Assembly (NCBI GenBank): GCA_964501705.1
Contig: CAZCUQ010000001.1
Location: 3,988-67,987 of the forward strand
Length of the DNA stretch: 64,000 nt
Direction: 5' to 3'
From: RGIG4694 sp964501705
GTDB lineage: Bacteria; Bacillota; Clostridia; Oscillospirales; Ruminococcaceae
Shown: positions 42,838-51,934 of the stretch, in pieces
How positions within the stretch are numbered: position 1 is the first letter of the stretch
Layout: each line of letters begins with the position of its first letter
Translations under genes and position numbers: made by a program
The notes under the pieces: generated by a model
Seen by the model: only the letters and a program-made list of their open reading frames with translations
What the model was told of the DNA's origin: nothing
The model's database searches: none

Positions 42838-44196
42838 TTGAAACATAAATTTACCGCGCGTGTTTTCTCGCTGGCGCTGTCTGCCGCGGTGTGCATGGGA
42901 GCAATGAACGCAAACCGTATCGGAGTAACGGCGGATAAGGTATCCGAGCTTGAAGCCGAAATAGCGGCAAATCAAGCGGCTATCAGTGAAAAACGCGAAC
43001 AAATGAAGGATCTGGAGGATAAGGCAGGCTCCGCAAAGGAATATATCAGTGCGCTTTCGGATAAAATGACACTTCAACAGGAAAATATCGATATAATAAA
43101 TAATCAGATAGCTTCCCTTGAGGAGGATATTAGTGAAAGAAAAGATGATATAGCGGCGCTTGAGATCGTTATCGCCGATCAAAAAGCGGAAATAGACGTT
43201 AATATCGACGCTTTCCGCGAAAGACTTCGCTCAATGTATATTTCCGGATCCGAAAGCACGGCGGAGGTTCTCACGGGAGCAAGAGATTTCTACGATCTTC
43301 TCGCCAGAACGGAATTTATTAACCGTGTGGCGGAATACGACGATAACCTTATTGATGAACTTAATAACCAGCTTGACGATTTTAACGCGAAAAATAAGGA
43401 GCTTAACGACCAGAAAGCAGAGCTTGAAGTCAGACAGAAAAACGCCGAGGACAAGCTTGACGTGCTTCAGGGCGAGATGAACGCTCTTATAGACGAATAT
43501 ACCGAATCTCAAAATACCCTTGAAAAGCTTAAAGATGACGCGGCTCTCGCTCAGAGTGATATCGACTGGCTCGATAGTCAGAACAGCGATCTTCAGGATC
43601 AGATAGACTACATAAAGGAACAGGAAAGAATAGCCGCCGAAAAAGCAAGAAAAGAAGCCGAAGAACGCAGGCTCCGCGAGGAAGAGGAACGCCGCCGTCA
43701 GGAAGAAGCGGCAAATGCTCAGAATACCGATTACCAGACCTCGGAAATTGATTACAGCAAGGAAGTTTATTCGGGCGACCGCAGTGCCATCATAGATTAC
43801 GCGAAAACATATCTCGGAGTATATTATCAGTGGTGCGGCAATTATCCCGCTTCGGGATATTACGGTCTTGATTGCAGTCACTTCACATACAGAGTCCTTG
43901 AACATTTCGGACTTATGGATTACTACATGGATTCGAGAGCACAGTGCAGATACTGCACTCCCATCTCCGAAAGCGAGCTTCAGCCGGGCGATCTTGTTTT
44001 CTATCAGAACGACAGCGGAAGAGTGGTTCACGTTACCATGTATATAGGCAACGGTCAGATAATCGGGGCGCAGGGCGGCGATACGTGGGTAGATACGCAG
44101 TCGGAGGCGGAATCCTGCAACGCAAAGGTGAAAATTGTAAGTCTTTATTCAGACAGCCGTTACAAAACCTACGGACGTGTTCCCGGAATGAGCTGA
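42838..44196 (+). CDS. Secreted NlpC/P60 peptidoglycan endopeptidase with coiled-coil regulatory region
   Basis: A 452-residue exported protein: signal peptide (about 1-32), a long coiled coil (about 34-285, heptad-rich, PcsB/CwlO-like), a Glu/Arg-rich linker, and a C-terminal NlpC/P60 domain with GLDCSHF (catalytic Cys), VVHVTMYIG (His) and a polar third position. Coiled-coil NlpC hydrolases are usually held inactive and activated by FtsEX-type complexes; ftsEX is not in this window. The start is TTG at 42838, with AGGAGG 9 bases upstream. It ends before a strong terminator. Confidence 0.93.
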   Translation: MKHKFTARVFSLALSAAVCMGAMNANRIGVTADKVSELEAEIAANQAAISEKREQMKDLEDKAGSAKEYISALSDKMTLQQENIDIINNQIASLEEDISERKDDIAALEIVIADQKAEIDVNIDAFRERLRSMYISGSESTAEVLTGARDFYDLLARTEFINRVAEYDDNLIDELNNQLDDFNAKNKELNDQKAELEVRQKNAEDKLDVLQGEMNALIDEYTESQNTLEKLKDDAALAQSDIDWLDSQNSDLQDQIDYIKEQERIAAEKARKEAEERRLREEEERRRQEEAANAQNTDYQTSEIDYSKEVYSGDRSAIIDYAKTYLGVYYQWCGNYPASGYYGLDCSHFTYRVLEHFGLMDYYMDSRAQCRYCTPISESELQPGDLVFYQNDSGRVVHVTMYIGNGQIIGAQGGDTWVDTQSEAESCNAKVKIVSLYSDSRYKTYGRVPGMS

Positions 44197-44240
44197 TAAA
44201 ATAAATGTCATTTGCTGTATATGCTGTTTATCATTAAGGA

Positions 44241-44296
44241 CGCGGAAAAAATAAAAGGGAGCGGAATTTTCCTCCGCTCCCCTTTATTTTTCCGCG
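44241..44296. terminator. Strong bidirectional terminator between the NlpC/P60 and citrate synthase genes
   Basis: A roughly 24-bp near-perfect stem starting CGCGGAAAAAATAAA, with a short AT loop and T runs on both strands. Confidence 0.88.
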
Positions 44297-44356
44297 CTTG
44301 CAATGCGGATGAATAACTATAAAACAGTTTCAGATCATTTTCCCAAAAGACGGAAC

Positions 44357-45745
44357 TCAATCAAAAGCGGACTGCTGCTTTCTTTCGGAAATGGGAATAT
44401 ACGGCGCGCGTTCATGCACGTTTTTGTAGGCGGGTCTGATGATCTTTCCCTCGTTGGTAAGCTCCTCGATTCGATGAGCCGACCAGCCCGCTATCCTTCC
44501 TATGGCAAAAAGCGGAGTGTAAAGCTCCCACGGGATTTCAAGCATACTGTAAACAAATCCGCTGTAAAAATCCACATTTGCGGAAACACCCTTGTAAATG
44601 TGCCGCTCCTCGGCAATAATCTTCGGCGCAAGCTCCTCAACCATGTTGTACAGGTCGAGAACCTCCTGCATATTTTTCTCGGCGGCAAGCTTGTTCACAA
44701 AATGCTTGAAAATATTGGCTCTCGGATCGGAGATAGAATAGACCGCGTGTCCCATTCCGTAAATAAGCCCCGCTTTGTCAAAGGCTTCCTTGTGGAGAAG
44801 CTTCCTGAGATAATCTGATACTTCGTCTCTGTCCGTCCAGTCGGAGACGCATTTTTTCATGTCATCGAACATGAGAGTGACCTTTATGTTCGCTCCTCCG
44901 TGCTTCGGTCCTTTCAGAGAACCCAGAGCCGCGGCTATCGCAGAATAAGTATCCGTTCCCGACGACGTTACCACATGAGTAGTAAAGGTGGAATTGTTTC
45001 CGCCGCCGTGCTCAGCATGAAGAACCAGCGCAAGATCCAGAACGATCGCCTCGAGACGGGTGAATTTGCTGTCGGGACGAAGCATATGAAGAATATTCTC
45101 CGCCGTGGAATAATCGCACCTCGGCTTGTGGATTATAAGACTTTCCCCGTCAATATAGTAGTTCTTGGCTTGAAGAGAATATACCGATAAAAGCGGGAGT
45201 CTCGAAATAAGCTCCACAGACTGACGAAGAACATTCGGTATGGAGGTGTCGTTCGGATTGTCATCATAGGAAAAAAGCGACAGAATGGATTTCTGAATGT
45301 GATTCATAAGATCTCCGCTGGGGGATTTCAATATGACGTCACGGATAAAATTACGCGGAAGATATCTCGCTTCACAGAGCAGAGAACTGAATTTGTCAAG
45401 GCTTTCTCTGTCGGGAAGACTTCCGAAAAGCAGAAGATAAACCGTCTCCTCAAAGCCGAAGCGGCGTTCGGATATAAAACCCTTTACAAGATCGTTGATA
45501 TTTACTCCTCTGTAAAAAAGCTCACCCTCGCAGGGAACGCTTTTCCCGTCAATCGTCCTGCTTGAGTTTATCTCCGAAATTTCCGTAAGCCCGGCAAGGA
45601 CACCCTTTCCGTTTATGTCTCTGAGTCCTCTTTTTACGTCGTACTTTGCGTAAAGATCGGGGTCTATCTTTCCGTTGGAGGTGCAACGTGCGGAAAGCTC
45701 CGCGAAATCGGGATTGGATTCTGACAGACTGTAAACTGACGTCAT
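44357..45745 (-). CDS. Citrate synthase
   Basis: A 462-residue citrate synthase, condensing oxaloacetate and acetyl-CoA. The catalytic region carries HAEHGGGNNSTF with one active histidine, GPKHGGAN with the second, and GMGHAVYSISDPRA. The length and N-terminal RDINGKGVLAGLTEIS are typical of the Clostridial form. No aconitase or isocitrate dehydrogenase is nearby, so it is a stand-alone gene, probably for glutamate synthesis in an anaerobe. The ATG at 45745 is preferred since AAAGGA lies 8-10 bases upstream; the ATG at 45751 would be too close. Confidence 0.93.
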   Translation of the reverse strand: MTSVYSLSESNPDFAELSARCTSNGKIDPDLYAKYDVKRGLRDINGKGVLAGLTEISEINSSRTIDGKSVPCEGELFYRGVNINDLVKGFISERRFGFEETVYLLLFGSLPDRESLDKFSSLLCEARYLPRNFIRDVILKSPSGDLMNHIQKSILSLFSYDDNPNDTSIPNVLRQSVELISRLPLLSVYSLQAKNYYIDGESLIIHKPRCDYSTAENILHMLRPDSKFTRLEAIVLDLALVLHAEHGGGNNSTFTTHVVTSSGTDTYSAIAAALGSLKGPKHGGANIKVTLMFDDMKKCVSDWTDRDEVSDYLRKLLHKEAFDKAGLIYGMGHAVYSISDPRANIFKHFVNKLAAEKNMQEVLDLYNMVEELAPKIIAEERHIYKGVSANVDFYSGFVYSMLEIPWELYTPLFAIGRIAGWSAHRIEELTNEGKIIRPAYKNVHERAPYIPISERKQQSAFD

Positions 45746-45792
45746 ATTCATCTTCCTTTCTTCGTTAATAATTTTATAATAATCGTTAATTA

Positions 45793-45821
45793 ATTATATC
45801 ATATTTTCGTCATTACGTCAA
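45793..45821 (-). promoter_or_regulatory. Sigma-A promoter of citrate synthase
   Basis: Minus-strand TTGACG and TATAAT with a 17-base spacer. Confidence 0.75.
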
Positions 45822-45868
45822 CAGTTTATGAAAATTTTCGTGAAAATTACACATTTCGCTCTTTTCAC

Positions 45869-45897
45869 TTGCAATAACATCCATGGTGTGCTATAAT
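45869..45897 (+). promoter_or_regulatory. Sigma-A promoter of the MutS-like gene
   Basis: TTGCAA and TATAAT with a 17-base spacer, 35 bases before the start codon; divergent from the citrate synthase promoter. Confidence 0.72.
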
Positions 45898-45932
45898 TTA
45901 TAAAAAAGTTATAAAAAAGAAAAGGTGATAGT

Positions 45933-47600
45933 ATGTCAGAACCCCGTGAACCCCTTAACTTCTTATATCCGTCCGAAAAAGCAAGAAAGGATATGAAAGA
46001 AAGAAGATATAAACTCTCCTCACTCCCCGAAAACTATCTTGACGATTTGCAGATAAAAAAGCTTTTCAGATATTTTTCTCCCGAAAATCATACATATTCC
46101 GAAAATATCTTCAGGGAACTCTGCACCGACCGCGAAATAATAAAGTACCGTCAGGACGCCGTTGAGGATATTATAAATTTTCCGAAGCTTGCTCCGGCCG
46201 TGCTGAAATGCGTGAGAACCATACTCGATAATCACAGGGAGAATCTCGCGGACGCGGACAGGAGATCTCCCGATACATTCAAGGCTCTCTCGGAGCAGAT
46301 AAATTCTCTCGGAGTATTCCAGGGCGCGGTCGAGGAAATTGTTTCTTACGGTAATTCCGAAGGGAAAAACGCACGCTCCGAGGCTTTCAAAAGATTTTTC
46401 GATTATTTTGGGGAGATACACGATTCGGATAATTTCAAAGCCTTAAAAACCGATCTCGCCGATTTGAGGGAGATTTTTTCCAAAAAAATAAGAAGCGTCA
46501 CCGTTGCAATTAATTTCAACGAGGAAATGCGCCCCGTTTCCGCGGGGATCGTAGGATACTCCGATACCGCCGCCGCAGAAAAGCCGTCTGTTTTCGACAG
46601 GATCTTTTACCGCAGCGCAAAACACGCCGATGTGAATGTGAAAAATCTTCACACGAAATTCATCGGCGACTCCAAAGACCCGAACGAGATCGACAGAAAG
46701 CTTTTTGAAGAGCTTGAAAAGGTAACTTCAAATTATATGGACAAGCTCGCAAATGCTGTCCGTGATTACGCAAAGATCGATTTCAGGGAAATTTCCGCCG
46801 TTTCCGAGGGCGTTTCGTTTCTGCAAAAGGCCGCCGAGCTTGTGCTTACCGCGAGAGCAAAGAATATTCCCATGTGCCGCCCCGTCATTCTCCCCGCGAG
46901 TGAGCGGAAAATGATCCTTAAAGGCGCGTTCGACGTGAATTTCTTCCGAAGCGCCGCTGCAGCAAATCCTTACGATACGGGAGAAAAACTCCTTGTCACA
47001 AACGATATCTCCTTTGACGAAAACGCGGGCTTCTATATTCTCAGCGGCGCAAACAACGGAGGAAAAACCACTTTTGTGAGAGCGGTCGGACTCTGCGCGG
47101 TATTTGCTCAGGCGGGGATTTTCGTTCCCGCCGAAAGCGCGGAAATATCTCCCGCCGACTACATCTATACGCACTTTCCCAAGGAGGAGGAGGTCGGGAT
47201 AAATACCAGCCGCTTTACCGAGGAAGTTAAAGACCTTAAAAAAATCGCCGATAATATTACGGATAATTCGCTTCTTTTCATGAATGAATCCATTCAGAGC
47301 ACGACTCCGAAGGAATGTCTTGAAATCGCGGGAGAATTCGTGAGGATATTCACCATTCTGGGCGCACGCGGTATTTTTGCCACACATCTGTCAGAGCTTG
47401 CGCTTAAAACGGATGAAATAAACAGCGACCCCGATAATCATTCAAGGCTTGAAAGCATAATAGTTTGCGTCAACGAGGAAAACGGCGAGAGAACATATCA
47501 TATAAAAAAGAGTAAGCCGTCGGAAACAAGCTATGCCTCGGTAATTTTTGACAAGTTCGGAATAAGCGCCGACGAAGTGCGAAAAAAACTCAGAAATTAA
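45933..47600 (+). CDS. MutS-related ATPase lacking the mismatch-recognition domain
   Basis: A 555-residue protein with the MutS core (helical lever, about 100-330) and C-terminal ATPase (about 350-540). Walker A is SGANNGGKTTF. Walker B reads LLFMNES, where MutS has a DE pair, so the aspartate is Asn. STTPKECLEIA and IFATHLSEL follow. The N-terminal mismatch-binding domain and the Smr nuclease of MutS2 are both missing. It belongs to the less-studied MutS-like families whose function is unclear (recombination control is a guess). The ATG at 45933 has AAAGGTG upstream. Its end overlaps the convergent symporter by 11 bases. Confidence 0.85.
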   Translation: MSEPREPLNFLYPSEKARKDMKERRYKLSSLPENYLDDLQIKKLFRYFSPENHTYSENIFRELCTDREIIKYRQDAVEDIINFPKLAPAVLKCVRTILDNHRENLADADRRSPDTFKALSEQINSLGVFQGAVEEIVSYGNSEGKNARSEAFKRFFDYFGEIHDSDNFKALKTDLADLREIFSKKIRSVTVAINFNEEMRPVSAGIVGYSDTAAAEKPSVFDRIFYRSAKHADVNVKNLHTKFIGDSKDPNEIDRKLFEELEKVTSNYMDKLANAVRDYAKIDFREISAVSEGVSFLQKAAELVLTARAKNIPMCRPVILPASERKMILKGAFDVNFFRSAAAANPYDTGEKLLVTNDISFDENAGFYILSGANNGGKTTFVRAVGLCAVFAQAGIFVPAESAEISPADYIYTHFPKEEEVGINTSRFTEEVKDLKKIADNITDNSLLFMNESIQSTTPKECLEIAGEFVRIFTILGARGIFATHLSELALKTDEINSDPDNHSRLESIIVCVNEENGERTYHIKKSKPSETSYASVIFDKFGISADEVRKKLRN

Positions 47601-48909
47601 TTACCGCGGCGGTAATAATTATCGCGGGTGAAACATAATTTAAAATAAAGTGTATGAGATTTCCCGATTTAAGAGGCTTTTTTCTGCCGAGGGAAATTTC
47701 TTTTCTTAGATTTTCTTTTCCCCATTTCCTGCCCGCGAGAATACATATCGAAACCGCTCCCGCAGGCATTATCACGTTATCCGCAAGATAAATCACAAAA
47801 TCAAAGATACTCATTCCGAATATTTTGACGCCGGACAATATCCCGAACGAAAGCGACGCGGCTATCCCGACGGCAAGGCATAATCCCGCCGACAGTAAAA
47901 CCGCCGGTTTCCTTTTAAGGTGAAATCTGTCCGCAAAAAAGGATGAGAACACCTCAAGCAGGGATATCGCGGAGGTCACGGCGGCAAGAAGGATAAGCAG
48001 AAACATTGCCGTCATTATTATTCGTCCGCCCTTTATCCTTGCGAAAACGGCGGGAAGCGTTTCAAATATCATTCCCGCTCCCGCAGAGATCTCCCCGCCG
48101 AAGGCATATGCCGAGGGGATTATCACAAGTCCTGCGATAAGCGCTATCACGGTGTCAAGGATCACTATCGTGAATGTGCTTTTTATAAGGTCGTTTTCTT
48201 TGGAAAGATAGCTCCCGTAGGTGATGAGCGTTCCCATTCCGAGAGACAGAGAGAAAAACATCTGACCCATTGCCGCCAGGATTATTTCCGACAGAGGCAT
48301 TTCCTCCGATACTCGCGGCAGAAGAAAATATTTTACTCCCTCTGCGGCGTTTTCCTCTCCGAAAACGAAAAACATTATCCCGATGAGAAATACAATGAGA
48401 AGCGGAAGCATTATTTCCGAACATTTTTCTATTCCGCCGGATACGCCCTTTATCACTATAAGCGCGCATATCAGAATGAAAAGCGCCTGAAAAATTATCG
48501 GCTCGCAGGATTTCACCGAATATTCTCCAAAAAACTGCGGAGACGGGATTCCCGAAAACGCGCTTACCGACAGATACTTTATCACCCAGCCGCCGACAAC
48601 GCTGTAAAATGACAGAACAAGCACTGAACAAATCACTCCGAAATATCCCGCGAATCCCCATTTCGGGTTTATTTCCCTACAACTGTCAACGGCGTTTTTT
48701 TGCGCGTATCTTCCCACGGCAAGCTCCGCGAGAAGCACGGGGACACCTATTCCGAGGGCAAATATTATATAAAACAGCAAAAACATTCCGCCGCCGTTTC
48801 GGGCTGTCATGTACGGAAATTTCCATATGTTTCCAAGTCCTATGGCAGAACCTGCCGACGCCATGATAAATCCGAAGCCCGACGACCATTTTCCTTTTTC
48901 AGACGACAT
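47590..48909 (-). CDS. Neurotransmitter:sodium symporter (SNF) family transporter
   Basis: A 439-residue membrane protein with about 11 predicted helices. The N-terminus has the NSS hallmark GFIMASAGSAIGLGNIWKFPY, which forms the sodium and substrate site of LeuT. Bacterial members import amino acids or related amines with Na+. The shortened C-terminus relative to 12-helix members is common in bacteria. AAAAGGAG precedes the ATG. It runs convergent to the MutS-like gene. Confidence 0.93.
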   Translation of the reverse strand: MSSEKGKWSSGFGFIMASAGSAIGLGNIWKFPYMTARNGGGMFLLFYIIFALGIGVPVLLAELAVGRYAQKNAVDSCREINPKWGFAGYFGVICSVLVLSFYSVVGGWVIKYLSVSAFSGIPSPQFFGEYSVKSCEPIIFQALFILICALIVIKGVSGGIEKCSEIMLPLLIVFLIGIMFFVFGEENAAEGVKYFLLPRVSEEMPLSEIILAAMGQMFFSLSLGMGTLITYGSYLSKENDLIKSTFTIVILDTVIALIAGLVIIPSAYAFGGEISAGAGMIFETLPAVFARIKGGRIIMTAMFLLILLAAVTSAISLLEVFSSFFADRFHLKRKPAVLLSAGLCLAVGIAASLSFGILSGVKIFGMSIFDFVIYLADNVIMPAGAVSICILAGRKWGKENLRKEISLGRKKPLKSGNLIHFILNYVSPAIIITAAVINF

Positions 48910-49278
48910 GATTTTTCTCCTTTTGACATATTTTCTCCTTTTTTATTTGGAAATATTCTGCGTAAAACCTGCGGAAATATACCGCTTATTTTCGGAATGT
49001 TTTGTAATTTTTATCAAAATATATATAAAATGTAAAATGTGATATTTCTGTCTTTTTATCACAGATGATTTGTGATATAATAGAAAAAGAGTATTTTTTC
49101 ACTTTTATTTTTATGCAGCCAACAAAACATTTGTCAAAAGCGTCATAATTTAACTTCCGACTTTGAAAAACAGACAGCACGCAATAATTCAAAACACTGA
49201 TATGTGCCGGATTTTTGCAAATACTTTCATCGGATATACCATACGATGACATCAAATAATAACAGGAGCATTTGAAAA
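48910..49278. other. Divergent intergenic region between the symporter and pcrA
   Basis: 369 bases. Next to the symporter there are two tandem AAGGAGAAAA-ATG units. The pcrA promoter-operator lies at 49038-49081, followed by a leader of about 190 bases with a weak CATCG/CGATG hairpin near the pcrA ribosome site. No further gene was recognised. Confidence 0.6.
49038..49081 (+). promoter_or_regulatory. Promoter of pcrA with TGTGATA operator-like repeats
   Basis: TATAAT at 49076-49081 has only a weak -35 box, but three copies of TGTGATA (49038, 49071; inverted as TATCACA at 49057) surround it. The last two form an inverted repeat with a 7-base centre overlapping the -10 box, as for a regulated promoter. 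Confidence 0.5.
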
Positions 49279-51663
49279 ATGACTGATTATATCAAGTTAA
49301 AACAAAACGCGCTTGAAAAATATTTCGGCAATATGAATGATATGCAGAAAAAAGCTGTTTTCGCGGTAAACGGAGCCGTGCTTATTCTCGCGGGTGCGGG
49401 AAGCGGAAAAACCACCGTTCTTATTAATCGTATCGTGAATATGATAAATTTCGGAAACGCTTACGCTGACGAAAGCATTCCCGTCTCGCTCTCCGACAGC
49501 GATATCGCGTTTCTCGGAAACTATAACGGCGAAAGCGATCCCGATTCCGTTTCGGCTCTTCGCGATATTATCGCCGTCGATCCCGTGAAACCGTATAATA
49601 TACTCGCAATAACGTTCACAAACAAGGCGGCAGGCGAGCTTAAAAAAAGACTTGCCGATAAACTCCCCGAAGAGGACGCCGCAAAGGTGACGGCGGCAAC
49701 ATTCCACAGTGCCTGCGTGAGAATTTTACGAAGAGAAATACAAAATCTCGGATTTACGGCAAGCTTCGCCATATACGACGCTGACGACAGTCAGTCGATG
49801 ATAAAGACCTGCATTGACGTTCTCGATATATCCGACAAGAATTTCCCGCCGAAAGCCGTTCTTAAAATGATATCCTCCGCTAAAGACAAGCTTGTCTCTC
49901 CCGATGAATTTGAAGCGAGTGCCGACGGAGATTACAGAAAACTCACCGTCGCGAAAATATATAAGGAATATCAGATAAGAATGAAAGCGGCGAACGCTCT
50001 TGACTTCGACGATATCATAGTATTTACCGTGCGTCTCTTTGAACAGTTTCCCGACATTCTCAATCATTACCGGAATCTTTACAAATATGTGATGGTCGAT
50101 GAATATCAGGATACGAACTTTGCTCAGTTCAGACTTGTTTCCCTGCTGACGGGGAAACGGAGAAATCTCTGCGTGGTCGGCGACGACGATCAGTCCATCT
50201 ACCGTTTCAGAGGGGCGGATATTAAGAATATACTCTCCTTTGAAAATACATTCCCCGACTGCTCGGTAATAAGACTCGAACAGAATTACCGCTCCACCTC
50301 AAATATTCTGGGAGCCGCAAACTGCGTCGTTAAAAACAACCGTTCACGAAAAGAAAAAAAGCTGTGGACGAACCTCGGCGAGGGCGAAAAGGTCGTTGTC
50401 TACAAGGCTCCCGATGAAAACGCGGAATCGAGATTTATCGCGGATAAAATAGAAAAATGCGTGAATAAGGATAACGCCTCGTATAATGATTTCGCCGTTC
50501 TGTACAGAATGAATGCTCAGTCTAACAGTCTCGAAAGAGCTTTCACGGCAAGAGGCATACCGTACAGAGTCCTCGGCGGAATGAAATTTTACGACCGCAA
50601 GGAAATAAAGGATATCATCGCTTATCTTTCGGTGATAAACAATCCCGACGACGTACTCAGATTCAAAAGAATAGTCAACGAACCGAAAAGAGGAATCGGC
50701 GATACCACGATATCTATGATAGAGCAGATAGCCTCCGACCTTGAAGTTCCTCCCGTCTCGGTCATGAGGGACGCGGAAAATCTCGCTCCGCTTTCAAAAA
50801 AGGCAAATTCGCTGATAAAAGCGGCTTCTGTATTCGATATGCTTACGGAAGCGGCTGAAACAAAACCTCTCGACGAGCTTATTGATCTGCTTCTCGATAA
50901 GACGGGCTATGAAAATATGCTTAAAAATCTGGGAGACGAGGGTACGGCACGGCTTGAAAACGTAAACGAGTTTAAATCCACAATTTCCGACTACATGAAA
51001 AAGTGTGCGGAAAACGGCGAAGAACCGTCTTTGTCGGGATTCCTCGAAGATATCGCTCTTTATACCGACGCCGACAAGCTTGACCCGGACGCGGACGCCG
51101 TTGCAATGATGACCGTTCACAGCGCCAAGGGTCTTGAATTTGATACCGTGTTTATCGCGGGTATGGAAGAGGGGATCTTCCCCGGAATTCGCAGCATGGA
51201 CAATACCGAGGATCTTGAAGAAGAAAGGCGTCTCGCGTATGTCGCCGTTACAAGAGCCAAAAGAAAACTGTACATTACTCACGCTCAGACAAGAATGTTA
51301 TTCGGTCAGACAAACAGAAATCTTCAGTCGAGATTCATTAAAGAGATCGACAAGGAATATATCGAAAAGCTCGATGGAACTGTCAAGACTCCCAAGAAAA
51401 AAAACGACGCGGGGATCATTGCTCAGAATAACAGCTACACGCTTCAAAGTAAGATTACGGCGATGAAGCTTGAAGCTGCAAAAAAAAATACCGTTGTTTC
51501 CTATGAGATCGGCGAAAGGATACGCTCCTCCAATTTTGGAGACGGCACCGTGATAAGCGTTAAAAAAATGGGCGGAGATTCTTTGCTTGAGGTCGTCTTT
51601 GACGAGAGCGGAACAAAAAAAATTATGGCAAATTACGCAAAAATTACAAAAATTGAAAATTAG
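49279..51663 (+). CDS. pcrA: ATP-dependent DNA helicase PcrA/UvrD
   Basis: A 794-residue superfamily 1A helicase. Motif I is AGAGSGKTTVL, Ia ITFTNKAA, II VDEYQDTN, III GDDDQSIYRFRGA, IV QNYRS, V MTVHSAKGLEFD and VI AYVAVTRAK. The C-terminal RNA-polymerase-binding-like Tudor region (IGERIRSSNFGDGTVISV) is typical of PcrA. It acts in nucleotide excision repair, rolling-circle replication and removing RecA. Two charged inserts near residues 60-110 add slightly to the usual length. GGAG precedes the ATG. Confidence 0.96.
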   Translation: MTDYIKLKQNALEKYFGNMNDMQKKAVFAVNGAVLILAGAGSGKTTVLINRIVNMINFGNAYADESIPVSLSDSDIAFLGNYNGESDPDSVSALRDIIAVDPVKPYNILAITFTNKAAGELKKRLADKLPEEDAAKVTAATFHSACVRILRREIQNLGFTASFAIYDADDSQSMIKTCIDVLDISDKNFPPKAVLKMISSAKDKLVSPDEFEASADGDYRKLTVAKIYKEYQIRMKAANALDFDDIIVFTVRLFEQFPDILNHYRNLYKYVMVDEYQDTNFAQFRLVSLLTGKRRNLCVVGDDDQSIYRFRGADIKNILSFENTFPDCSVIRLEQNYRSTSNILGAANCVVKNNRSRKEKKLWTNLGEGEKVVVYKAPDENAESRFIADKIEKCVNKDNASYNDFAVLYRMNAQSNSLERAFTARGIPYRVLGGMKFYDRKEIKDIIAYLSVINNPDDVLRFKRIVNEPKRGIGDTTISMIEQIASDLEVPPVSVMRDAENLAPLSKKANSLIKAASVFDMLTEAAETKPLDELIDLLLDKTGYENMLKNLGDEGTARLENVNEFKSTISDYMKKCAENGEEPSLSGFLEDIALYTDADKLDPDADAVAMMTVHSAKGLEFDTVFIAGMEEGIFPGIRSMDNTEDLEEERRLAYVAVTRAKRKLYITHAQTRMLFGQTNRNLQSRFIKEIDKEYIEKLDGTVKTPKKKNDAGIIAQNNSYTLQSKITAMKLEAAKKNTVVSYEIGERIRSSNFGDGTVISVKKMGGDSLLEVVFDESGTKKIMANYAKITKIEN

Positions 51664-51669
51664 TCAATC

Positions 51670-51697
51670 AAAGCGGTAAAAAAACAATTGCCGCTTT
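51670..51697 (+). terminator. Terminator of pcrA
   Basis: AAAGCGG pairs with CCGCTTT and is followed by TTTTT. Confidence 0.8.
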
Positions 51698-51826
51698 TTT
51701 TGCTTAGTTACAAAAAAATGACAAAAAAATGGGGTAAAAGATATGAAAAATTGTGAGATTTTTTTTGCAAAAATGACTGTTTTTTTCCGAGGAAGTATGA
51801 TATAATAAAAATGTGATAAAAAAGAG

Positions 51827-51865
51827 ACCGTGCCTGATACTGTTCAAAAAAGGTTACAGGACGGT
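51827..51865 (+). promoter_or_regulatory. Leader stem-loop before the SGNH lipoprotein gene
   Basis: ACCGT-CCTG pairs with CAGG-ACGGT (one bulged G). It lies 20 bases after a TATAAT box (51801-51806, no good -35) and 70 bases before the start codon, without a T run. Confidence 0.4.
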
Positions 51866-51934
51866 AAATAATTTCTTTCAAAACGGTATCAGCGCCGTAA
51901 AAAAAGAAAACCGCAACGGGAAAGAGGATTTGTT

